The notes: a model not told the origin generated them from the letters alone. Numbered from the stretch's first letter, positions 15,794-24,548 are shown. The stretch: 28,882 nt of DNA from Enterocloster aldenensis (GCF_003434055.1 NZ_QVEX01000022.1:1-28882); one strand, 5' to 3'. Made by a program: numbers and translations.

Positions 15794-16915
15794 TTATCCT
15801 ACCATTCCAAATATTGTAGAAAATGGCACATACGCATCATAACTGCCCACATAAACCATCAGCCTAGACAAAGAGTAGATTCCATATATCCCAAATATAA
15901 CCTTTGATTTCCAATTACTACTATTGTTTCTAAATAGATATCCAAATTGGTACAAACTCACCATACAGTATGGAGTTGCAAATCTGGCATAGACATTACT
16001 GGTAAACAAAGCTCCTATTGTAATTGCAAATCCAAATGAATACAAATTAAGACATCCCAGAAAATCATCATCTCCCCGATATCTATTATAGAGGATAAAC
16101 ATAACCCCCACAATAAGAACCGAATTTGCCATTCTTTTTAGTATCATAAACAATATGCTATAGTTGGCTCCATATGCACTATTTCCTTCATTAAGATATT
16201 CCCAAATACGGTACCCCAATTCTCCTCCCACTATCTGGCTTATCATCAAAAACATTGGCTTAATCATAAATGCTGCAAATACTGTAAATGTTACAAGCAT
16301 CACTAGAATCCATCTTCTGCTTAACGAAATATGATAAATCGGATAGGCCAATGTCCACGCCAGTGCTGCTTTATGGAACATTATAGCAGCAAAAAGACAA
16401 ACCAAAAAGCCTACCCAGCTTTTCTTTCTTATATATATAATGCTATAGAGACAGATTACAGAGGCTATGGTCTGACGCACTACAAATACTCCCCACAGTC
16501 CCATAGCCCATGTTCCAAACATAAACAAAAAAATATACCTTTGTTCTTTATCACTTTCCATCTTCCAGATAAACAACGCAAATAACCCATTCACCAAAAG
16601 TCCCTGAACAAAAAGAAAAACAGTAAAGTTTCCTCCGCTCACACGATTTGTCAGAATCAAAAGAAGGTTAAATAATGGTTCTGTATCAAATTTTTCAAAT
16701 CCGCCATGAAAGACCATCCCCCATTGCATATTATCATACATTCTTTTATAATTAAAGAAATCTCCTGGACCTCCCCAACGTATAGCTGATATGCATGTAA
16801 TAAGTAGCACAATAATAACAAGAAATTTTCTTTGCGCCTTCCTACCAGGCTTTCCAAATACCTCCCATCCAGATAATACTAGTAGAAGAAGAAAAACAAA
16901 TACATAAATCATCAT
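15794..16915 (-). CDS. EpsG/Wzy-like polysaccharide polymerase
   Basis: A 373-residue polytopic membrane protein with about ten predicted helices. The N-terminal helix is followed by ISAIRWGGPGDFFNYKRMYD, the conserved R-x-x-x-GxD-x-x-x-Y loop of EpsG proteins. GVFVVRQTIASVICLYSIIY and FHKAALAWTLAYPIY are further family features. EpsG proteins polymerise repeat units on a lipid carrier at the outer face of the membrane. It starts inside the stop of the preceding GT4 gene (ATGATG overlapping TGA). No Wzx flippase or Wzc-type regulator is in the window, so pairing with an ABC exporter is notable. Confidence 0.85.
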   Translation of the reverse strand: MMIYVFVFLLLLVLSGWEVFGKPGRKAQRKFLVIIVLLITCISAIRWGGPGDFFNYKRMYDNMQWGMVFHGGFEKFDTEPLFNLLLILTNRVSGGNFTVFLFVQGLLVNGLFALFIWKMESDKEQRYIFLFMFGTWAMGLWGVFVVRQTIASVICLYSIIYIRKKSWVGFLVCLFAAIMFHKAALAWTLAYPIYHISLSRRWILVMLVTFTVFAAFMIKPMFLMISQIVGGELGYRIWEYLNEGNSAYGANYSILFMILKRMANSVLIVGVMFILYNRYRGDDDFLGCLNLYSFGFAITIGALFTSNVYARFATPYCMVSLYQFGYLFRNNSSNWKSKVIFGIYGIYSLSRLMVYVGSYDAYVPFSTIFGMVG

Positions 16916-18105
16916 ACGCCTATCTTCTCACTTTCATACAATCGTTTTAATACCTGTTTACTTCTCTCCCATCCAAAATTCGTTTTAGCATACTCCTGTC
17001 CATTCCTACACAAATCGAAGTAATCCTTATCTCCCATATTAATGACATCCACTATTGCCTGAACAAACTCTGACTCCGTTTTTGCCAACAGAAGGACACT
17101 ACCTTCCTCATCAATTCCTTCCGCTCCTATGTCTGTTGTCACCACCGGTGTCCCAAGAGCTATGCTACGTAAAACCTTCAGCTTAATTCCCGCTCCTAAT
17201 GTTAACGGAAATACAGCAATACCGGACTTCAACACATACTCATCCACATCTTCAACAAATCCAGTAATATGAACCGTATCACCTTCCATCTGTCTCAATT
17301 CAAGAGGTGGATTATTCCCAACAATATAAATATTCACCGGATAACCTGCATCTTCTAGCTTTTCTCCCAAACGAACCAAGCTCATTGCGGCAACAGCATT
17401 TTCCTCCCTTCCCATTTGTCCTAAAAAGCAAAGCGTGTTCCGCTCTTTTTCATGGTATTCCGGCTCTTCCATCATTTCATCTTCAATTCCAAAATATGGG
17501 TTAAGCACTTGAATACCAGTTAACCCATACTGATTTTCCAAAAGTAGCTTGTCTTTGAAGCTAAAGGTCATAACTGCATCCGAACGCTGGCAGTAAATCT
17601 TTTCATAATGATATAATCTACGTAACTGATAAAATAAATACCTTTTTTTCCATCCTTGTTCCTGCTTAACCTTGCGTTCATAAGATTGTGTCGTTACATC
17701 GTGCTCTGTCATATAGTATCGTAGCCTCGGAAATAGGTGGCATATCCACTGATATTGTGCCATTGCTGCATACTCGCTATGAATAACGTCGATATGATAA
17801 TGCCATACACACCAAATTAACTTCACACCAAATCTTAATGAAGACCTGGCTGCAAAATAGGACGGTAGCCACGGTTCAAGCAAAACATGTAGTACCTTGC
17901 TCCAATTATACAACTTTACGAAATGATATCGGGCGTCCCTTTTCAATTTAGTTGCAAGTTTCTCATCAAAATCCGATGCAATAAACGTCAAAACATATAC
18001 CTGATTCCATTCTCTTAATGTTTCAATCTGACGCCCCATGCAGACACCACCTGCATGATTCGTATCCAAGGAGGGGAGATATGGGGAGATATGCAATATA
18101 TTCAT
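16912..18105 (-). CDS. GT4 family glycosyltransferase
   Basis: A 397-residue GT-B glycosyltransferase. N-terminal half: MNILHISPYLPSLDTNHAGG (acceptor-side glycine loop) and YYMTEHDVTTQSYERK. C-terminal half: LCFLGQMGREENAVAAMSLV, then VHITGFVEDVDEYV and FPLTLGAGIKLKVLRSIALG followed by TPVVTT, the donor-binding GT4 signature, although the usual first glutamate of the EX7E motif is not seen there. There are no membrane helices. The ATG follows AGGAAAGGAACA. It overlaps the upstream and downstream genes by four bases each, so it is translationally coupled. The sugar is unknown. Confidence 0.9.
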   Translation of the reverse strand: MNILHISPYLPSLDTNHAGGVCMGRQIETLREWNQVYVLTFIASDFDEKLATKLKRDARYHFVKLYNWSKVLHVLLEPWLPSYFAARSSLRFGVKLIWCVWHYHIDVIHSEYAAMAQYQWICHLFPRLRYYMTEHDVTTQSYERKVKQEQGWKKRYLFYQLRRLYHYEKIYCQRSDAVMTFSFKDKLLLENQYGLTGIQVLNPYFGIEDEMMEEPEYHEKERNTLCFLGQMGREENAVAAMSLVRLGEKLEDAGYPVNIYIVGNNPPLELRQMEGDTVHITGFVEDVDEYVLKSGIAVFPLTLGAGIKLKVLRSIALGTPVVTTDIGAEGIDEEGSVLLLAKTESEFVQAIVDVINMGDKDYFDLCRNGQEYAKTNFGWERSKQVLKRLYESEKIGV

Positions 18106-19253
18106 TGTTCCTTTCCTCTCTGTATATCCAACTGACTCCAGACGATTTCCATCTGCTTATAAAAGGCTGAAACGGAAAAATTCTTCTCATATATATCCCT
18201 AATATGAGTACGCGACTTTACCAACTCTTCAGACAGATAAATGATTTCATTTATTTGGCTTTCATTCATCATTTTAGAGCAATTATATCCTACCCTTTCA
18301 TTTTCCACCAAATTCCACGTATCTCCTTGAATTGTATTAAGAATCGGCAGTCCAAACGCAAGGTATTCCACCGACTTCATCGTCAGCCCGACACATACCT
18401 GAGACTTCATTATATTTAGCCCCCAGTGACACTGTTGGATAATTCTACACTTTACATCCTCATCATAAATAGCTCCTTCATCCTTTACTTCAATGCCTGC
18501 ATTAACCAATTCTTCTATAAAATATGTTCTATTTTCTCCCTCTCCAATCAAATGAAATATTATCTTCTTTTTACGGTTTAAACGCCCAACGAGATCAACG
18601 ATTGTTTCTCTATCAATAATGTGATTAACTGCGCCCAAATAACAGATATGAATACTATTTAAATCCGGAATGCATGTCCACTCCGGCCTGCAAATCTCCT
18701 TGGGCCAATATACAGTTTTGGGCCTATAACCTAATCTCCGTTCTAAGAGACTTGCAAATAACTTGCATTCTGTTATTACAGCATCAGCAAATTTCAGATT
18801 GTCATCCCGCAAATTCCTCCATACCGAAAAAGGCCAGCATGTCTTTCCAAATCGAAAAGGCAAAGACTCTGGCCACATATCCAAAATATCATAAATAAGC
18901 ATTCCACTGTATTTCCTTTTATACCGAGAACAAAACTTTGCGAGAGAATTAGCAGGAATAAGTACATACAATAATACCGGTGCCTCCTTCTCCGCCCTAT
19001 GAAATGCTTTTTTTGCAAAATCATGCAAAGAATATATTCTCCGTAAAGAAAGATTTTTTTTATAGGCTATCATTGGAAGATACTCATGATTATTTTTTCT
19101 AGAATACCTTTCTTGTTTTGTATGGTGATCATATCCAGGTTCTAAAACCAGTACATCGTATCCTTTGAAAAAAAGAAACTCCTCAATGGCATTAACTCTA
19201 CTTTCATATGTAGATGAACTTGTTATGATTACCGCTTTATTATTTTGTACCAT
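18102..19253 (-). CDS. GT4-like glycosyltransferase (WbuB/WcaI-like)
   Basis: A 383-residue GT-B protein. LIYDILDMWPESLPF (119-133) is the D-x-x-D-x-W-P-E motif typical of WbuB/WcaI-type GT4 enzymes. IHICYLGAVNHIIDRETIVD begins the donor domain, and KSVEYLAFGLPILNT is the donor-sugar loop. The position directly after the initiating phosphotransferase suggests it adds the second sugar. It starts within the end of the preceding gene (14-base overlap, GAGGAAG as ribosome site) and overlaps the next by 4 bases. Sugar specificity cannot be inferred. Confidence 0.85.
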   Translation of the reverse strand: MVQNNKAVIITSSSTYESRVNAIEEFLFFKGYDVLVLEPGYDHHTKQERYSRKNNHEYLPMIAYKKNLSLRRIYSLHDFAKKAFHRAEKEAPVLLYVLIPANSLAKFCSRYKRKYSGMLIYDILDMWPESLPFRFGKTCWPFSVWRNLRDDNLKFADAVITECKLFASLLERRLGYRPKTVYWPKEICRPEWTCIPDLNSIHICYLGAVNHIIDRETIVDLVGRLNRKKKIIFHLIGEGENRTYFIEELVNAGIEVKDEGAIYDEDVKCRIIQQCHWGLNIMKSQVCVGLTMKSVEYLAFGLPILNTIQGDTWNLVENERVGYNCSKMMNESQINEIIYLSEELVKSRTHIRDIYEKNFSVSAFYKQMEIVWSQLDIQRGKEQ

Positions 19254-20622
19254 TCTTTTCTTCCTCTGGAATATCTAAGGTTGCACATTGTTCTTCTGTA
19301 AACCCTTCCGTGCTATCTTTCATAAATAAAATCTTAACTGTCAGAAAAATAATTTCAACATCCATAAGCCATGAATAATTCTGTATATACATTAAATCCA
19401 ATTTCAGTTTATCATACGGTGTTGTGTTATATTTACCATGGACCTGAGCATATCCCGTCAACCCACTCTTCACCTTTAAACGATATTTAAATTCAGGTAT
19501 ATCTTTCACATAGGCATCCGTAAGCTTAACGCTTTCCGCTCTTGGACCTATCAGACTCATCTCTCCCTTTAAAATATTAAAAAACTGCGGCATTTCATCA
19601 ATTCTTAACTGGCGTATCACCCTTCCAACCGGAGTAACCCTGGGATCATCATCCATAGTGGGTACATACTTGATGGAATCGGAGTTAATCTTCATGCTAC
19701 GAAATTTGTAAATCATAAACTTCTTCTCATTTTTTGTATACCGTTCCTGCAAAAAAAGGATAGGACCACCATCATAAACTTTTATTGCAATTGCTGTCAA
19801 AATCATAATTGGAGAAAATAAAAGAAGTAAAATCAAGGTCAATATAATATCTACAGTACGTTTACAAAATCTCTGTTCAAAGGTAAAGCCGTTATTTCTG
19901 GATAACAGCAACGGACTATCAATTAAATGCGACTCCTCGGCACTTCTCACAATTATATCTGATAGTTTCGGTGTAACATAAACCCGTATCGCTTGAGCAT
20001 AACAGTACTTTAAGAGTTTATTACGAACTTCCGAAGGAAGGTCACATAAAATAACAGCTTCACAATCTCCTATTAAACTGATGATTGCATCAAAGCCCTT
20101 CCTATAATCCACTTTTTGAGAGATAATAAAACGGTCATTTCTTGTATTTGCCTTTCCCACAAAGACATCAACTGAACGTTCCCCATATACTAACAGGGTC
20201 TTTCTTGCCGGATAAAGCAGCCTATACAAACGCGTAAATACGATTCCCCAAGGCACTGATATAGCCAGTTGCACAGCTGTCATTAAAGCCAATGGCAAAA
20301 TTGATGTAAAATGCTTTATAAGCAGGGTAATCTGAAGATAAATCAAAGCATTCGCAGAAATAGTAGTCAAAAAATGAGAATAAATAATATTAAAGGTCTT
20401 TAAATATCCAATCTTAAACCCGCCATACATTTTACAGAAAATAAGTAATAGGAGTCCGTAAACTGCTACAATCATCCAATTTCCGGTTCTATTATACGGA
20501 ATTTCCATTTCTACATTATAATGTTTTAACCATACCGCCCAGTATATAACCATTTCACATACAATCAACGAAATAACAGATGTAAAACGGACAATACGTT
20601 TATATTGCTCAAAATTCTTCAT
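19240..20622 (-). CDS. Polyprenyl-phosphate glycosyl-1-phosphate transferase (WbaP/WcaJ type)
   Basis: A 460-residue initiating enzyme that moves a sugar-1-phosphate from a nucleotide sugar to undecaprenyl phosphate at the membrane. About four helices fill residues 10-130. A Rossmann-like segment follows (about 140-235). The catalytic bacterial-sugar-transferase domain (253-440) has a re-entrant helix TVDIILTLILLLLFSP, KFRSM at 306-310, LRIDEMPQ with the D-E pair at 342-343, SLIGPRAE at 356-363 and GLTGYAQVHG at 387-396. It is the first gene of the operon, with AGAAGGTG ahead of the ATG and a promoter about 80 bases upstream. Confidence 0.95.
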   Translation of the reverse strand: MKNFEQYKRIVRFTSVISLIVCEMVIYWAVWLKHYNVEMEIPYNRTGNWMIVAVYGLLLLIFCKMYGGFKIGYLKTFNIIYSHFLTTISANALIYLQITLLIKHFTSILPLALMTAVQLAISVPWGIVFTRLYRLLYPARKTLLVYGERSVDVFVGKANTRNDRFIISQKVDYRKGFDAIISLIGDCEAVILCDLPSEVRNKLLKYCYAQAIRVYVTPKLSDIIVRSAEESHLIDSPLLLSRNNGFTFEQRFCKRTVDIILTLILLLLFSPIMILTAIAIKVYDGGPILFLQERYTKNEKKFMIYKFRSMKINSDSIKYVPTMDDDPRVTPVGRVIRQLRIDEMPQFFNILKGEMSLIGPRAESVKLTDAYVKDIPEFKYRLKVKSGLTGYAQVHGKYNTTPYDKLKLDLMYIQNYSWLMDVEIIFLTVKILFMKDSTEGFTEEQCATLDIPEEEKNGTK

Positions 20623-20703
20623 TTATTAGGCACCTTCTACAATTCTATCCATCCTACTGATGTCTCTTTTTTCAGTACACAAAGTCCCTCAAGTCTCTGT
20701 ACA

Positions 20704-20732
20704 AGTATATCATCCCCTTCGCATTTTATCAA
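20704..20732 (-). promoter_or_regulatory. Main promoter of the polysaccharide operon
   Basis: On the minus strand TTGATA (20727-20732), exactly 17 bases, then TATACT (20704-20709). The predicted start near 20697 gives a leader of about 75 bases before the first gene. The leader has imperfect self-complementary sequence (GTACA and TGTAC) that could fold, but no convincing riboswitch or terminator. Confidence 0.7.
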
Positions 20733-20869
20733 CTTAAGAGCAAATAAAATGATTGGTAAAAGTTTAATATTTTATTAAATAATCCATATATTGGCGATAC
20801 CGCTTTTTTTAACTTATAACACTGACTTAGATGTGGTATGGGACAGCAACAAAGAAAGGTAGCCCAATC

Positions 20870-21127
20870 ATGATTGAAATCCCATTCTTGAGCCGATACA
20901 CGAACTTCCTAAACATAATCATAAAATAGACCTATGCCGTTCCAAAACAAGGCAAAGGAAATTTAACACGCATCTTCCCTGATACCCGCTTAAAAATACA
21001 GAAAGAAGCGAATTTAGTTGCGGAAATCATAAGATATAGGAATCGTTACATGAATCCGTCGGTATTATACCAAACAGAGAATGGGATAACAGATCACACA
21101 CAAGCGAAGGAAGAACAAAAGCTTTAA
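20870..21127 (+). pseudogene. Small unidentified gene interrupted by one TAG
   Basis: ATG (20870) follows GAAAGG at plausible spacing. The frame reads MIEIPFLSRYTNFLNIIIK, a TAG, then TYAVPKQGKGNLTRIFPDTR, LKIQKEANLVAEIIRYRNRY and on to a TAA at 21125. Eighty-five codons share one frame with a single interruption, and the amino-acid composition is protein-like. I do not recognise the family. It may be a remnant of a small regulatory or mobile-element gene. Confidence 0.35.
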
Positions 21128-21288
21128 AAGAATAAGAAAAAATAGAAAAAGCCATCTGCTATCCTTGGAATATTTCTTAGTATCATTTGATGACAACATG
21201 CAAAGCTTGTATTATACACACAGTAATCTCCAGTTAGTTCATTCGGGGTATCATAACGTTTTTTCATGGTGCAAGGCCTTCTATCCAT
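21124..21288 (-). other. Short cysteine-containing open frame, unassigned
   Basis: A minus-strand frame of 54 codons from ATG (21286-21288) to TAA (21124-21126). It contains MKKRYDTPNELTGDYCVYNT followed by SFACCHQMILRNIPRI and a phenylalanine-rich tail. There is no good ribosome site. It converges on, and overlaps by four bases, the interrupted plus-strand frame. It may be a fragment of a real gene or chance. Confidence 0.2.
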
Positions 21289-21398
21289 AATTGTCAGATA
21301 CGGAATCTAGCTTCATCATTGTTAAAAGTCAGTTTTTAATACCCATTATTTTATGAAATCAAACGCTCTCACGGTCCTCTATGTTTAAATCATACAAG

Positions 21399-21409
21399 CC
21401 CCCCCCCCC
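21399..21409 (+). repeat. Poly-C tract of 11 bases upstream of gene A
   Basis: Eleven consecutive C in otherwise AT-rich sequence, 28 bases upstream of the TATAAT at 21438 and just upstream of the expected -35 position. Long homopolymeric C/G tracts are classic sites of slipped-strand length change. The second copy of this promoter (28725) lacks the tract. Confidence 0.9.
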
Positions 21410-21435
21410 AACAAGTCATAATTTTCCTTATCCGA

Positions 21436-21595
21436 AGTATAATCAACTCGTAATGCAATTAGGAATTTCAAAAAGTATTTCAAAAAGAAAAAGGAGAGTG
21501 CATTAATTATGAGAAAGCAGACAAAATTAGTTGCTGTATTATCAACAGCAGCACTGCTCGCTATTGGTGCATCCATGACTTCTTTCGCAGCTCAG
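21436..21595 (+). repeat. Direct repeat, copy 1: promoter, leader and signal peptide
   Basis: Identical base for base to 28723-28882 over 160 bases, and continuing to the window edge. It covers the -10 box, the 5' leader, the ribosome site and the first 29 codons. The 18 bases before it are similar but not identical. The leader contains a short tandem ATTTCAAAAAG-like unit. Confidence 0.95.
21438..21443 (+). promoter_or_regulatory. Promoter -10 box of gene A
   Basis: Consensus TATAAT. The matching -35 position (21415-21420) reads GTCATA, a poor match, so the promoter may depend on an activator or on upstream DNA such as the poly-C tract. The ribosome site AAGGAGAG lies at 21491-21498, ten bases before the ATG. 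Confidence 0.55.
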
Positions 21596-23263
21596 GGTTG
21601 GGCCGAGGAAGATGGTACTTGGGTATACTACGACAGGAATGGCGACAGAGTAACTGATAAGTGGGCTAAGTCCGGTAACAACTGGTACTACTTAGATAGC
21701 GATGGCGAGATGGCTATCGATACCCTGATTGAGGATGGCGACAACTACTACTACGTAGATATCAACGGCGTTATGGCTTCCAATCAGTGGGTAGCAATTG
21801 AGAATGAGGATGCTGGCGATGACGATGAGCCAGAGAACTACTGGTACTATTTCCAGGCTAATGGTAAAGCATTAACCAATGGAAATAACAGCAACATCGC
21901 ATTAAAGACTGTTAACGGCAAGAAGTATGCCTTTGACGAAGAAGGTAAGATGCTGTACGGCTGGGTTGCAAAAGACAACGCAGAGCGTATCGACAATACA
22001 GACGGTGATGGCTTCAAGACCGGTGACTATTACTTCGGTGACGAGAACGACGGTGCAATGACCGTTGGTTGGTTACAGATGGATATCACATATGATGAAG
22101 CAACCAGCGATTACGAGTTTGCTCCTGTATTCAATGAGGATGAGGATCAGACACGTTGGTTCTACTTCCAGTCTAACGGTAAGAAAGTTAAGGCTGATGG
22201 AGCAAGAGAAGCAAAAGAGAAGACCATCAATGGTAAGAAGTATGCATTTGACCAGTATGGTGCTATGACAGCCGAGTGGTCTCTGGATCGTGAAGATGCT
22301 GATAAGCTGGCTACAGCTGATCGTGCACACAGCGATAACAGCACAGCAACCGGAAACAGCGTAACTGCTAAGTATGCTCAGGAGTGGAGATACTTCAACA
22401 GCGTTGAGGACGGTTCCAGAATCAGCAAGGGCTGGTTCAAGGTAGTTGCAGCTGAATGGCTGAACAACGATAAGTTTGATGACGATGAGGATTCCTGGTA
22501 CTATGCAGATGGAAGTGGTAATCTGTATGCTGGTGAGTTCAAGACCATCAAGGGCAAGAAGTATGCATTCCGTGATGACGGCCGTATGGTTGATGGCCTG
22601 AAGTTCATTAAGGATTTAGGTACTGGCTTAAGCGTAAGGGCTGATGATGATGGCGCTCTTCCATTCGATACTGAAGATGACTTCAATGAAAGTGCTCTGA
22701 AGTATGAGAAGCAGGGCTATAGCTGCTACTACTTCGGTGATGGCAATGATGGTGCTATGAAGACCAACAAGACCAGCATTGATATTGATGGTGATAAGTT
22801 CAACTTCTACTTCCAGAAGTCCGGCTCCAAGAAGGGTGCTGGTTTAACTGGTGAGAAGGATGACAAGTTCTATCAGTCTGGTAAGATGCTTGCAGCTGGT
22901 AAGGATGATAAGTATCAGGTAATCCAGAAGGTTAGCACCACAACCGAAGAAGGCTATAAGAAGCTGTCTGACGTTGACGATTTCTTAGATGCTATTACTG
23001 CTAGCAACTATACTGATTACACTGGCAGTGCCGATTCTGTAAAAGAAGCACAGCTGTCTAGCATCGGTGTTAATAAGAAGGGTGAGGATATCAAAGACCT
23101 GTACATGATTAATGGTGGCAGCGGTCTGTCTTCTGATGACTACTTCTTAGTAAATACATCTGGTAAGGTTATTGACAGCAAGACCAAGAGCACCGATGGC
23201 AGCGACTTCGTATATGTTACTGCAAAGGGCGGAAAGATTCTTGCTATCTACAGCGAAGACTAA
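21509..23263 (+). CDS. Secreted cell-wall-binding repeat protein (gene A)
   Basis: A 584-residue, very acidic exported protein. Residues 1-28 are a signal peptide (KQTKLVAVLSTAALLAIGAS, cleavage after SFA-A). From residue 30 come glucan/choline-type cell-wall-binding repeats: GTWVYYDRNGDRVTDKWAKS, NWYYLDSDGEMAIDTL, YYYVDINGVMASNQW. Further units carry a recurring NGKKYAFDEEGKM element (three copies, the last as KGKKYAFRDDGRM). Residues about 390-475 contain QGYSCYYFGDGNDGAMKTNK and FNFYFQKSGSKKGAGL, a block also kept in pseudogene A'. The last 100 residues have no recognised domain. The protein should be held non-covalently on the wall. It is followed by a strong terminator and by gene B. Higher GC than the polysaccharide operon. 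Confidence 0.9.
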   Translation: MRKQTKLVAVLSTAALLAIGASMTSFAAQGWAEEDGTWVYYDRNGDRVTDKWAKSGNNWYYLDSDGEMAIDTLIEDGDNYYYVDINGVMASNQWVAIENEDAGDDDEPENYWYYFQANGKALTNGNNSNIALKTVNGKKYAFDEEGKMLYGWVAKDNAERIDNTDGDGFKTGDYYFGDENDGAMTVGWLQMDITYDEATSDYEFAPVFNEDEDQTRWFYFQSNGKKVKADGAREAKEKTINGKKYAFDQYGAMTAEWSLDREDADKLATADRAHSDNSTATGNSVTAKYAQEWRYFNSVEDGSRISKGWFKVVAAEWLNNDKFDDDEDSWYYADGSGNLYAGEFKTIKGKKYAFRDDGRMVDGLKFIKDLGTGLSVRADDDGALPFDTEDDFNESALKYEKQGYSCYYFGDGNDGAMKTNKTSIDIDGDKFNFYFQKSGSKKGAGLTGEKDDKFYQSGKMLAAGKDDKYQVIQKVSTTTEEGYKKLSDVDDFLDAITASNYTDYTGSADSVKEAQLSSIGVNKKGEDIKDLYMINGGSGLSSDDYFLVNTSGKVIDSKTKSTDGSDFVYVTAKGGKILAIYSED

Positions 23264-23300
23264 TTATTAATTAGTAAAAGTTGGTAATATGATTTAGGGG

Positions 23301-23351
23301 GAAGCGTTGTGACTGATTTAGTATTAAATTAAGTCACAGCGCTTCTTTTTT
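23301..23351 (+). terminator. Rho-independent terminator between genes A and B
   Basis: GAAGCGTTGTGACT (23301-23314) pairs with AGTCACAGCGCTTC (23332-23345) as a 14-bp stem with a single G-U pair, followed by TTTTTT. Gene B starts only 25 bases later, leaving no room for a promoter downstream of the hairpin. Confidence 0.9.
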
Positions 23352-23376
23352 AGTAAGAATAAAGGAGAGGATATAT

Positions 23377-24513
23377 ATGATATATAAAAAGTTTAAACCA
23401 TTGGTTTTAGCGTTGCTGATTTCTGTATCGGCAGCTTTTCCTGCTATGGCAGAGACCCCTACGACAACCATGGAAAACAGTGGTGCATATCTTTTTGAAT
23501 GGCGCCCTGTGGACTGTGGAGATGGTCATTCCTTTGCCATTCTTGTAGGCGGTAATACAATTTATGAAAGTGATGTCATCCTGAGCAGGGGATATGATTA
23601 TGCATATACGTTTAAACCAATGGAGTATTCAAGGCCTTGGGGACAGGTTCCTGACCTTGTTAATATTGATGGTGTATGGGGAATTCCTGAGAACTGGGGA
23701 ATCCTGCCGGAAGGCAGCCAGCCAGTGACACGAATCGTCCTTTTTACGAATAACAGGAATCTGTCCAGTAATGAGCGGTATGTAGATGTTGTCCATCTTC
23801 CAGGCAATGTAAACAGCGCTGAATTGCCCCCTGAAGTGAGAAAATACTTAATTAATGTAGATGGCTCCGATGCAGGTGCATATAATGGAACCATTACTTC
23901 TGGATGGGTACAGGAAAATGGACAATATAGATATAGGAAACCTGATGGTACGTATGTAGCGAATGGATGGTTAAAGGTTAACGATCAATCCTACTATATG
24001 GATGCCAATGGTGTTATGCTTACTGATACAATTACACCAGATGGTGTATATGTAAATGCTAATGGAGAAAAGACGAATTATATACCAGGATGGTATCATG
24101 ATGAAAAGGGCTGGCGATATATACAGAAAAATGGATATTATGCCGGCGCGACCTGGATTCAAGGCGATGATGGAAAATGGTATTATATCAATATAGGAAC
24201 ATATATGGAAACGGACGATATTACACCAGATGGATATCGGGTAGATGCGGACGGTGTATGGGATGGACAGCCCTCTATCATTGACAACACAGTGAATCTT
24301 GGTCCGGGTGCAGCATCAGAAAATGCATCTGAAGGTTGGGAGGCATCTGGAGCCACCTGGAAATATAGATTGTCTGATGGAAGCTATGTAACAAACGCAT
24401 GGAGAGAGGTAGACGGGAAGTGGTATTACTTTGACGGCGAGTCTCTGATGGTTATGAATCAGACTACACCGGATGGTTATTATGTGGGAGCAGATGGGGT
24501 GTGGAATAATTAG
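23377..24513 (+). CDS. Secreted protein with unknown N-domain and cell-wall-binding repeats (gene B)
   Basis: A 378-residue exported protein. A signal peptide (KFKPLVLALLISVSAAFPAM, then AET) is followed by an unrecognised domain (about 30-165) with GAYLFEWRPVDCGDGHSFAI, NIDGVWGIPENWGILPEGSQ and NERYVDVVHLPG. The rest is wall-binding repeats such as DGTYVANGWLKVNDQSYYMD and GKWYYINIGTYM, several closed by a TPDGYYVGADGVW-type unit. The ribosome site is AAAGGAGAGG. It lies 113 bases after gene A, beyond a terminator, so its transcripts must come by readthrough or from a promoter inside the end of gene A. A decayed, inverted relative lies at 24851-25998. Confidence 0.9.
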   Translation: MIYKKFKPLVLALLISVSAAFPAMAETPTTTMENSGAYLFEWRPVDCGDGHSFAILVGGNTIYESDVILSRGYDYAYTFKPMEYSRPWGQVPDLVNIDGVWGIPENWGILPEGSQPVTRIVLFTNNRNLSSNERYVDVVHLPGNVNSAELPPEVRKYLINVDGSDAGAYNGTITSGWVQENGQYRYRKPDGTYVANGWLKVNDQSYYMDANGVMLTDTITPDGVYVNANGEKTNYIPGWYHDEKGWRYIQKNGYYAGATWIQGDDGKWYYINIGTYMETDDITPDGYRVDADGVWDGQPSIIDNTVNLGPGAASENASEGWEASGATWKYRLSDGSYVTNAWREVDGKWYYFDGESLMVMNQTTPDGYYVGADGVWNN

Positions 24514-24548
24514 TATTTGTTTTTGGATGTGAATATATCTGTATACAA

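Larger units (their letters stand above)
20733..21398. other. Spacer between the operon promoter and the gene A control region
   Basis: About 670 bases between divergent units. It contains a broken plus-strand frame (20870-21127) and a short minus-strand frame (21124-21288) that meet tail to tail. No known RNA gene, transposase or regulator was recognised. Confidence 0.5.

Noticed and set aside
21399..21409. Poly-C tract as a variable promoter spacer between -35 and -10
   Set aside because: The tract ends before the expected -35 position (21415-21420), so its length would not change the -35/-10 spacing. Only an upstream effect is possible.
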